Shown here piece by piece: positions 1 to 6,396 of a DNA stretch of 19,444 nucleotides. The DNA comes from an uncultured Ruminococcus sp. Its GTDB lineage: Bacteria; Bacillota; Clostridia; Oscillospirales; Ruminococcaceae. The number at the start of each line of letters is the position of its first letter. The first letter of the stretch is position 1. Below the pieces are notes generated by a model. The model did not search any database, was not told the origin of the DNA, and was given only the letters and a program-made list of their open reading frames with translations. The translations under genes and the position numbers were made by a program. Location of the stretch: positions 1 to 19,444 of the forward strand of contig CAMWHN010000011.1 of NCBI GenBank assembly GCA_947174085.1, read 5' to 3'.

Positions 1-40
1 TTTATTTATATTTATCAATTATTTTACGCAATCATTATTA

Positions 41-88
41 TTTTTCAAAAAATCAGCCATCTGTTTTTCAATTACCAGACGGCTGATT
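41..88 (-). terminator. Rho-independent terminator of secDF
   Basis: On the minus strand, 13-base arms (51-63 and 76-88) can pair fully, with one G-T wobble, around a 12-base loop. A run of T residues follows at 41-50, interrupted by one G. It lies about 20 bases past the secDF stop codon, so it is well placed to end that transcript. Positions 1-40 hold nothing I can assign. Confidence 0.85.
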
Positions 89-108
89 CATTTTTATCAT
101 TTATTTCA

Positions 109-2430
109 TTATTTTACAGCAACATCACTAATTTGTTTATTACCACGGCGTTCATTCCACCAAACCCATAGAGTAGGCGCAATGCACTGTGAAGAATAAG
201 TACCGGCAATTAATCCAAATGTCATTGGTACAGAGAAACTTAAAATACTAGATACATTGAAGATAGATGCCACAACACTAATAATAATCATAGTTGCAAC
301 AGTTGTAATAGAAGTTCTCAAAGAACGGCGCAACGTCTGGCTTGCGCTTAAATTCACAAGTTCTGCAATAGATGTATTTTTAGGAAGTTTCTGCTGATTT
401 TCACGGATTCTGTCATAAACAATAATCGTATTATTAATAGAATATCCAAAAATAGTAAGTACAACTGCCATGAAATTAGAATCAATTTCAAAACCGCATA
501 AAACAAAGCTACCGTAAGTAATAATAATATCATGTAAAAGCGTAATAATCGTAAATACACCAGCAGACCAACCGCTGATTTTCTTGAATCGCAACGCAAT
601 ATAAATAATTAATAAAATACCTGCAAAAATAACAGCAACAATACATTTTGCGAAAAATTCACGTCCGGAAGATGGGCTAACATCATTGCTTTCTAATTCT
701 GCAATTTCATTATCCGGATATGTCTCTTGCATTGCTTGTAACATATTTTCTTGTTGGTCAAGTGTCAAACTTTCGTCATAACTAAACGATACGGTTAAAA
801 TATTTGTATCTGCATCAAAGCTTTCGCCTTTCTGGAGCGTAACAGGGGTATTTAAAATAGTTTCAATTTCAGATTGACATGCTGTTTCGTCTAAGTCTCC
901 ATGATAAGAATAAGATACAATTGTACCGCCCTTGAAATCAATGGCAATTTCTACACCTAAGAACGTTGTACAGAATGAAACAACAACTAAACAAGCTGAA
1001 ATAATAAAGAATTTTTTCTTATTTTCGCTAAAATGCATTGTTTTTGCTTCTTTGTATTTATCTTTTACATAGCCATACAGAGCCGGTTTCTGAAATGCTT
1101 TGAATTTTGCAAGGGAGAAAGTCATTAATCTTGCTAAAGCAACACCCATAATGAAATTTAAAATAACACCCATAATCAGCGTAAAGCCGAATGAATAAAT
1201 AAAGCCTTCTGTTGTTGCACCAAAGAAATAGAAAATTGTTGCATCAAGAATTTTCGTCAGGAAATTAGTATTTGTACCAAATGCACCCATAAGAATGACT
1301 GCGACAATAGCAAGTGTTAAGTTACCGTCCAGAATTGCAGAAAAGGCATTTGCATAACCTGCTTTGAGAGAAGATTCCAAAGATTTTCCTCTTGCCAATT
1401 CTTCTCTGATACGTTCTGCTGTAATAATATTACAGTCAACACCCATACCAACTGATAAAATAATACCTGCAATACCGGGGATAGTCAGTGTAGAACTCGG
1501 CAAGAATCCAAACCAACCAGAAACAGCCGCTAACATACCAGCAACTTGTCCGATTAAGCCAATCACAGCAATAAAGCCGGGGACTCTGTATAAAACTAGC
1601 ATATAAATGCAAATAAATGCCAATGCAATTAAGCCACTTAAAATCATGGCATACAATGCACCTGACCCCAATGTTGGTGACAGAGTTTTTGTACTGGTAG
1701 AATGCAAAGAGAATGGCAATGCACCGGAAGTAATTTGGTCAGCTAATTCTTTTGCAGATTCGGACGTAAAATTACCGGAAATAACAGCTTGTCCTGATGT
1801 AATAGCTTCATTCACAGTGGCACTGGAAATACAAGTTTCGTCCATCCAGATAGAAATATAACCACCATTTGCAGCCTGTTGTGTTGTTGCTGTTGCAAAA
1901 GCGTCCTTACCAGAATCATTTAATTGCAACTGAACAACCCATTTGTCTTCTTGTTGGTCATATCCCGGGGTTGCAGACGCAACATCTGCACCAGTTAAAA
2001 AAGCTGCTTCTGACATATCCGTACCACAACGGAATGTTAATTCTGACATTTGCCCCAATTCATTGACAGCTTCTGCGGGGTCAAAATTTTCTTCTCCGGA
2101 CTGCCATGGAAAACGAACAATAATGCGACTATTATTATAATCCACATAAGTTTCACTGTCATTAATGCCCAAATTTGTCAAACGAAGTTTAATTACCTGC
2201 AAAGCAGCGTCCATTTGTTCTTCTGTAGCACTCTCGTTATCGTCCGGTTCAAATGTGACATCTACACCGCCCTGAATATCAATACCAAGACGAATGTCTT
2301 CCAGTCCATGAACATAAGTTGTCTTAATATCTCCTTTGTAACTGGCAAAACCAAAGACTGTTGTCAATGCAAATACCAAAATTACAAGAAAAGTGATAAA
2401 AAAGACGGGTTTTTTAGTTTTTGTTCTCAC
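109..2430 (-). CDS. secDF: Protein translocase subunit SecDF (SecD-SecF fusion)
   Basis: Membrane component that uses the proton gradient to help the SecYEG/SecA channel move proteins outward. The 773 residues hold a SecD half and a SecF half in one chain, as in Bacillus SecDF and of similar length. Residues 8-28 form the first membrane segment, followed by the SecD signature LGIDIQGG (48-55), an extracytoplasmic domain to about 250, and a five-segment membrane bundle containing GMGVDCNIITAERIREE. The SecF half begins with a membrane segment near 475, then IDFKGG near 500, and ends with a second bundle containing TLLHD and the YSINNTIIVYDRIREN motif. Translation starts at a GTG with AGGAGG seven bases upstream. 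The gene has its own promoter and terminator, so it is probably monocistronic. Recognition is secure; only exact membrane boundaries are approximate. Confidence 0.97.
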   Translation of the reverse strand: MRTKTKKPVFFITFLVILVFALTTVFGFASYKGDIKTTYVHGLEDIRLGIDIQGGVDVTFEPDDNESATEEQMDAALQVIKLRLTNLGINDSETYVDYNNSRIIVRFPWQSGEENFDPAEAVNELGQMSELTFRCGTDMSEAAFLTGADVASATPGYDQQEDKWVVQLQLNDSGKDAFATATTQQAANGGYISIWMDETCISSATVNEAITSGQAVISGNFTSESAKELADQITSGALPFSLHSTSTKTLSPTLGSGALYAMILSGLIALAFICIYMLVLYRVPGFIAVIGLIGQVAGMLAAVSGWFGFLPSSTLTIPGIAGIILSVGMGVDCNIITAERIREELARGKSLESSLKAGYANAFSAILDGNLTLAIVAVILMGAFGTNTNFLTKILDATIFYFFGATTEGFIYSFGFTLIMGVILNFIMGVALARLMTFSLAKFKAFQKPALYGYVKDKYKEAKTMHFSENKKKFFIISACLVVVSFCTTFLGVEIAIDFKGGTIVSYSYHGDLDETACQSEIETILNTPVTLQKGESFDADTNILTVSFSYDESLTLDQQENMLQAMQETYPDNEIAELESNDVSPSSGREFFAKCIVAVIFAGILLIIYIALRFKKISGWSAGVFTIITLLHDIIITYGSFVLCGFEIDSNFMAVVLTIFGYSINNTIIVYDRIRENQQKLPKNTSIAELVNLSASQTLRRSLRTSITTVATMIIISVVASIFNVSSILSFSVPMTFGLIAGTYSSQCIAPTLWVWWNERRGNKQISDVAVK

Positions 2431-2437
2431 GTTTTAG

Positions 2438-2443
2438 CCTCCT
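2438..2443 (-). promoter_or_regulatory. Strong ribosome binding site fixing the GTG start of secDF
   Basis: AGGAGG on the minus strand lies seven bases before the GTG at 2428-2430. This spacing supports the non-ATG start over any internal ATG. Confidence 0.85.
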
Positions 2444-2476
2444 AATTAGATTTTTTATTTTTACAGAATCATAATT

Positions 2477-2505
2477 ATTATATTACAAAATCTGTGTAAA
2501 GTCAA
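2477..2505 (-). promoter_or_regulatory. Sigma-A-type promoter of secDF
   Basis: On the minus strand the -35 TTGACT (2500-2505) and -10 TATAAT (2477-2482) are separated by exactly 17 bases. It lies in the gap between tatD and secDF and points at secDF, leaving a leader of roughly 40 bases. Confidence 0.85.
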
Positions 2506-2530
2506 TAGCTAGTTTGAATTTTTTAAAAAT

Positions 2531-3304
2531 CTATGCAATCTGAAAAAGTCTTTTTGCATTTTCACAGCAAATTGTCACAAGTTCCTGTGTAGTTATATTT
2601 TTAATTTCTGCCATTTTTTCGGCTGTGTGAATTATCATGCGACTATCACAACGCTTATGCCGATAAGGCTCAGGCGCAAGATAAGGGCTATCTGTTTCCA
2701 GCATGATTTTATCTAACGGCAAAATTTTTAAAGCTTCTACAGGTTTTCTGACATTTTTATAAGTAATCACACTAGAAAAACTAAAATATAAATGATTTAT
2801 TTTTAATAATTCTCTTGCAGTTTCAGCCGAACCATTATAACAATGCAGAACGCCTTTGGGCTGATAAAATTTCAAAATTTCCATTGCATCACCCATTGCA
2901 TCACGAATATGCAATATTACAGGAAAATCTAATTTTTTGGCAAGTTCTAATTGCTTGATAAAAATTTCTTTTTGCAAATTTTTATTTTCTTGCTGATGAT
3001 AATCTAAGCCAATTTCTCCAATTGCCATGCATTTTGGATAACTTGCTAACATTTCAATTTGCTCCAGCCAATTTTCCGGCAAATCTTGAATTTGTTCTGG
3101 GTGAATGCCCGCACTGCAATAAATATAGTTATATTTTTTTGCTAATTCCTGACTTTGCAAGCAATCTGATAACGCAACCCCTGCAAGCATAATATACGCA
3201 ATACCGGATTCAGGTAAAATTTTATTTAATAATATTTCACGGTCTTTATCAAAACTAGAATCCGCATAATGTGCATGACTGTCAAATAAATTTTTATATC
3301 GCAT
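2531..3304 (-). CDS. tatD: TatD-family metal-dependent hydrolase
   Basis: Cytosolic TIM-barrel metallohydrolase of the TatD/YabD family, whose members have Mg-dependent deoxyribonuclease activity. The motifs appear in family order: the metal-binding DSHAHY near the N-terminus (H10, H12), GEIGLDYH, LHIRDA, LHCYNGS and the late ETDSPYLAP. The length of 257 residues is normal for the family. An open frame continues upstream to 3346, but those residues overlap the end of the preceding gene. The ATG at 3304 places the DSHAHY motif where the family has it, and AGAGGGG lies about 13 bases upstream. The gene starts 10 bases past the LCP-like gene's stop, so the two are probably cotranscribed. The physiological substrate cannot be told from sequence. 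Confidence 0.93.
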   Translation of the reverse strand: MRYKNLFDSHAHYADSSFDKDREILLNKILPESGIAYIMLAGVALSDCLQSQELAKKYNYIYCSAGIHPEQIQDLPENWLEQIEMLASYPKCMAIGEIGLDYHQQENKNLQKEIFIKQLELAKKLDFPVILHIRDAMGDAMEILKFYQPKGVLHCYNGSAETARELLKINHLYFSFSSVITYKNVRKPVEALKILPLDKIMLETDSPYLAPEPYRHKRCDSRMIIHTAEKMAEIKNITTQELVTICCENAKRLFQIA

Positions 3305-3314
3305 AGTAATTATT

Positions 3315-4199
3315 TTACCCCTCTGTAGTTTCCGTTTCTTCTTCACGGAAAAATTCTTCTATGCTGTCATAGAAATCAGCATTTAATACAAATATACCAT
3401 CTTCACTAGTTGTACCTGTTGCTAATCGAAATGTGCAGATTTTGCTCCCGTAAGTATACATAAATTTCAAAGCTGTTTTATTATTGCTATAATCAATAGA
3501 AGAAATATCTGTATTTATCATATTAATTAACGTTCTAAAATTAGAATCCATAGAGGCAACAATTCTGTCATAGTCTGTTTGATTAATCATTTCGGAAATT
3601 ACATCAGCGACGATAGAACTTCTTTGGCTCTCGCCTTTTTCAAAAAATGGATTAGTAACTAATTTTTCAATTTGTGCAGGGCCTAAATACTGTGGTTCAG
3701 AACTATCTGCAAAACCCTGTGTACCGACAGGAATTTGATAATATACACCGGCAAATATATTACAAATTTTCTGAAACGAATCAGAATTTAAAATAATATA
3801 TTTATCTGCTTTGATATTCGCTTCACTCTCAATAGCGTCCATTGTAGACTGAATCCCACCAGTTGTATAGAATCCTGCCAAAGTATCTTGCTTACCATCT
3901 ACAATAGACAGCATATTTGATGGCAAAGATAATAACATAATGCGTTTATCTTCCGGTAAAATTCTTGCAATCAAAAACGTTAATGGACTAGAATCATTTG
4001 GTTCGTCCAGTACAAATAATAATGTACTATTATCTTCTGCTGTAGGCTTTACCACACTGCTTGGCATTTTCTTAATATCAGCTCCGGAACTGATTTGATT
4101 AAAAATATACATTGCAACACCACCAATGCCGACAATGCCTAATAAAAATGCTAACAAAAACGGAATTGCCACATGACCCTTTTTTTTTGACTTTGCCAT
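3315..4199 (-). CDS. LCP-like (LytR-CpsA-Psr) membrane-anchored protein, probably catalytically degenerate
   Basis: A 294-residue protein with a basic N-terminus, one membrane segment (about 11-34) and an outer domain. The run LLSLPSNM, then a GG at 114-115, DKYIILNSDSF, and a Gly-Val followed by a proline, tracks the LCP fold. LCP enzymes transfer glycopolymers from undecaprenyl pyrophosphate to peptidoglycan. The family's IPRD motif is LPSN here (92-95), GGV is AGV (150-152), and the usual YxRxR stretch is absent; only the late arginine (QRSS, R193) remains. It may therefore bind a lipid-linked glycan or act as an accessory protein rather than a ligase. The C-terminus is acidic (EEETETTEG). 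AGGAGG sits eight bases before the ATG. A run of nine A residues lies within codons 4-7. The fold is a motif-based inference. Confidence 0.7.
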   Translation of the reverse strand: MAKSKKKGHVAIPFLLAFLLGIVGIGGVAMYIFNQISSGADIKKMPSSVVKPTAEDNSTLLFVLDEPNDSSPLTFLIARILPEDKRIMLLSLPSNMLSIVDGKQDTLAGFYTTGGIQSTMDAIESEANIKADKYIILNSDSFQKICNIFAGVYYQIPVGTQGFADSSEPQYLGPAQIEKLVTNPFFEKGESQRSSIVADVISEMINQTDYDRIVASMDSNFRTLINMINTDISSIDYSNNKTALKFMYTYGSKICTFRLATGTTSEDGIFVLNADFYDSIEEFFREEETETTEG

Positions 4200-4268
4200 A
4201 ATAAAATCCTCCTTGCTTATTTCTGCAAAATATACAATGCAGAATATTATTTTTCTATTTTTCTGGAT

Positions 4269-4283
4269 AATTTTCTAAAAATT
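4269..4283. promoter_or_regulatory. CodY-box-like sequence upstream of the LCP-like gene
   Basis: AATTTTCTAAAAATT matches 14 of 15 positions of the published CodY consensus AATTTTCWGAAAATT. It lies about 70 bases before the LCP-like start codon. In AT-rich DNA such matches arise by chance, and nothing in the window shows that a CodY protein exists here. Confidence 0.25.
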
Positions 4284-4302
4284 TGAAACTTTCACATGCC
4301 AC

Positions 4303-4331
4303 TTGCTTTTTTAAAAAATAAGTGTTATAAT
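4303..4331 (+). promoter_or_regulatory. Strong plus-strand promoter, antisense to the SLOG gene
   Basis: The -35 TTGCTT (4303-4308), a 17-base spacer and the extended -10 TGTTATAAT (TATAAT at 4326-4331) form one of the best promoter matches in the window. Transcription would begin near 4338, just before the 3' end of the minus-strand SLOG gene, and no plus-strand gene begins until alr at 5122. The -35 and spacer lie inside an imperfect inverted repeat (4300-4324, CACTT/AAGTG flanking T6A6). It could drive an antisense RNA or a long leader for alr. Confidence 0.6.
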
Positions 4332-4346
4332 AGATTTGCAATACTT

Positions 4347-4931
4347 TCAGAAATTAATTTTTTCTGCCGGCCATAGTTCTGGTTCAGGTGTATATAATAA
4401 ACTAGGAGCTGGCTCTAATCTACACCATGCAAGACCTTGCTGTTGCGCATAATGTAACGTCTGCATAGCACCCGAACGGATTCTGGAACAAACTGCTAAT
4501 ACTGCTGATGCATGGTCTACCATAAATTTATTGCGAATAAAAAAAACTTCTTTATCATCATAACTACCTGATAATTTAATTAAAATATCAACAGATTGTT
4601 TCATGTAATTTAAATGCTCTAAATTATAGCCACGGGATTTAAAAAAATTCTCATAATTATCACAGGGCTGTACCCCAATCACTTGAATTTTGGGATTTTT
4701 TTCTCGTAGCTGAAATAAATAATCTGCTACAATATAATCAATCCCGTCAGCTAAGCCATCTAAAAAATACTGATAGCCTTGCGCAATTTTATAATTAATC
4801 TGGCAATAAATGGCTTTTTTAAGAAAATCATATTTTTCTTCTGGTAATTTTTCCGGTCTGTGTCCTGTAATACAAAGTGTTTGTGCTTTGGGAATATATT
4901 TTAACTGCGGGTGTATTTTTATATTACTCAT
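4347..4931 (-). CDS. SLOG-fold protein of the YpsA/DUF1273 family
   Basis: A 194-residue soluble protein. It has the signature ITGHRPEKLP (21-30) of the DUF1273/YpsA branch of the SLOG superfamily, a Rossmann-like fold thought to bind nucleotides or related ligands. The later GLADGIDYIVAD segment and the SGAMQTLHYAQQQG segment match the second and third conserved blocks. The cellular role of this family is not settled, so I assign none. The frame runs open upstream to 5006, but that extension lies across the promoter. The ATG at 4931 gives the usual short N-terminus and has GGAGG (4947-4951) 15 bases upstream, which is longer than ideal. The gene is divergent from alr, and 147 bases separate its end from the LCP-like gene on the same strand, so read-through is possible. 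A plus-strand promoter points at it from its 3' side. Confidence 0.85.
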   Translation of the reverse strand: MSNIKIHPQLKYIPKAQTLCITGHRPEKLPEEKYDFLKKAIYCQINYKIAQGYQYFLDGLADGIDYIVADYLFQLREKNPKIQVIGVQPCDNYENFFKSRGYNLEHLNYMKQSVDILIKLSGSYDDKEVFFIRNKFMVDHASAVLAVCSRIRSGAMQTLHYAQQQGLAWCRLEPAPSLLYTPEPELWPAEKINF

Positions 4932-4979
4932 AATTAAAAAATAATACCTCCATATTAAAATTTTTTTATTTTCAAGTCT

Positions 4980-5008
4980 ATTATAACATATTCGTGAACA
5001 AATCACAA
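4980..5008 (-). promoter_or_regulatory. Promoter of the SLOG gene
   Basis: The minus strand reads TTGTGA (5003-5008), a 17-base spacer and TATAAT (4980-4985), with the extended -10 dinucleotide TG. It lies about 50 bases upstream of the chosen start and supports the ATG at 4931 over the longer frame, because the transcript would begin near 4973. Confidence 0.85.
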
Positions 5009-5012
5009 GGGC

Positions 5013-5080
5013 AAAACAGAATTTTTTTTAAAAAAATTGCAGTTCTGTTTCTAATTATCCAAAAAAACAGAACGTTTTTT
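5013..5080 (+). terminator. Terminator-like hairpin with a competing upstream arm, in front of alr
   Basis: GTTCTGTTT (5042-5050) can pair with AAACAGAAC (5065-5073), and the latter is followed by G and six T residues (5075-5080), which is a plus-strand intrinsic terminator shape. The same central arm can instead pair with AAAACAGAA at 5013-5021, so two hairpins exclude each other. The layout resembles an attenuator, or an operator made of three half-sites between divergent genes. The stems are AT-rich and stability was not computed. Confidence 0.5.
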
Positions 5081-5121
5081 AATAAATTTCAGTAAATTTT
5101 CACAAAAAGGAGAATTTTTTT

Positions 5122-6300
5122 ATGCTACAATATCGTAAAAGAGCTTGGGCAGAAATTTCATTAGATGCCCTTGCCCATAATGTTCAGGTAATTCAAAATC
5201 AGCTAAGCGAGCATACAGAATTTTGTGCAGTTGTCAAAGCAGATGCCTATGGACACGGAGAAGAATTTATTTGCAAAAAGCTTTACGCACTGGGAATTAA
5301 ATTTTATGCTGTTTCTAGTTTTGAAGAAGCGATTAGAGTACGCAAATGGTGTCCAGAGGGAGAAATTTTAATTTTAGGCTATACAGCTCCGGAATGTGCG
5401 CCATTGCTTGCAGAAAATCATATTATTCAAACGATTATTTCAGAAAATTATGCCAAAGAATTAGCAAGCTATACAAAATCTGGTATGAAACTTAAATGCC
5501 ACATTAAACTTGATACAGGCATGGGAAGAATTGGTTTATTTGCTAAATCACAGGAAACTTGTTTACAGGAAATTAAATCTATTTTAAATTTATCCGGCTT
5601 ACAAATAGATGGCATTTTTACACATTTTGCAGTCGCTGACGAACCAGATTTTAATAACCAAGCTTACACACAGGAACAGGAAAATTTAATTTTTGATATT
5701 TTCTATAAATTACAGGAAGAAAATATTTTCTTAAAACATGTACATTGCATGAACAGTGCCGGCATTTGTTATCATAATCAATCTAAAAGTACGCTTGCAA
5801 GAGCCGGAATTATCATGTATGGCTTAATGCCGAATCGTTCTTTAGCTGTTCCATTTTCGTTACAGCCTGTATTATCACTTCGCACTAGAATCAGCCATAT
5901 TAAAACCATTCATGCCGGTGATTGTGTGAGCTACGGCAGGACTTATCAGGCAAAAGAAAACCGCAAAATTGCAACTATTACAATTGGCTATGCGGACGGT
6001 TATGCAAGATTATTATCTAACAAAGCAGAAGTGCTTGTCAATGGCATTCGCTGTGCAATTGTCGGACGTGTCTGCATGGATCAGACTATGATTGATGTGA
6101 CAGCGATTCCAGATTCAAATTTAAAAATTGGCACAGTCGTAACATTAATTGGGCAAGATGGCAATGATTGTATTACAGCAGATGAATTAGCTAGTAACTA
6201 TCAAACTATCGGCTATGAAGTTGTTTGTGGAATTTCCAAACGGATTCCGAGAATTTTTATAGAAAATTCTTGCATGATTCATGAAGATAGTTTAATCTAA
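5122..6300 (+). CDS. alr: Alanine racemase
   Basis: Cytosolic PLP enzyme that interconverts L- and D-alanine, supplying D-Ala for peptidoglycan. The 392 residues are the usual length. The PLP-binding lysine lies in VVKADAYGHG (K39), and the second catalytic base is the tyrosine in VSYGRTYQ (Y271), followed by TIGYADGYAR and the GRVCMDQTMIDVT block. AAAGGAG stands about nine bases before the ATG. No convincing promoter lies in the 113 bases between the SLOG promoter and this start; only the terminator-like repeats are there. Expression may therefore depend on the distant plus-strand promoter at 4303-4331 or on a weak site I cannot see. The next gene follows after 96 bases with no clear terminator, so some cotranscription is possible. 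Confidence 0.97.
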   Translation: MLQYRKRAWAEISLDALAHNVQVIQNQLSEHTEFCAVVKADAYGHGEEFICKKLYALGIKFYAVSSFEEAIRVRKWCPEGEILILGYTAPECAPLLAENHIIQTIISENYAKELASYTKSGMKLKCHIKLDTGMGRIGLFAKSQETCLQEIKSILNLSGLQIDGIFTHFAVADEPDFNNQAYTQEQENLIFDIFYKLQEENIFLKHVHCMNSAGICYHNQSKSTLARAGIIMYGLMPNRSLAVPFSLQPVLSLRTRISHIKTIHAGDCVSYGRTYQAKENRKIATITIGYADGYARLLSNKAEVLVNGIRCAIVGRVCMDQTMIDVTAIPDSNLKIGTVVTLIGQDGNDCITADELASNYQTIGYEVVCGISKRIPRIFIENSCMIHEDSLI

Positions 6301-6380
6301 AAAATTTTTTGTAACAAAATCAATTTAGAATGTTACTAATTAGTATAAGATTAAGAAATTGGCATGTTGCATTTAAAATT

Positions 6381-6385
6381 GGAGG
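6381..6385 (+). promoter_or_regulatory. Ribosome binding site choosing the start of the activase gene
   Basis: GGAGG lies 11 bases before the ATG at 6397. The in-frame ATG at 6364 lies upstream of this site, has no such site of its own, and would add 11 residues before the family's usual N-terminus. Confidence 0.8.
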
Positions 6386-6396
6386 AATTAGATTTT

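Noticed and set aside
2050..2445. 131-codon open frame on the plus strand opposite the start of secDF
   Set aside because: It lies wholly opposite a clear gene plus its leader, has no ribosome binding site or promoter, and its translation is Cys/Phe/Ile-rich with no domain-like pattern.
3305..3346. N-terminal extension of TatD
   Set aside because: It overlaps the end of the preceding gene, encodes only a Lys/Arg-rich stretch, and the family motif DSHAHY belongs near the N-terminus.
4221..4244. Seven-base inverted repeat (TTCTGCA/TGCAGAA) in the LCP-like leader
   Set aside because: Short, with a ten-base loop and no T run. It is easily produced by chance, so it is not listed as a feature.
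4932..5006. N-terminal extension of the SLOG protein
   Set aside because: The extension runs across the -10 box and into the -35, so most of it would not be transcribed.
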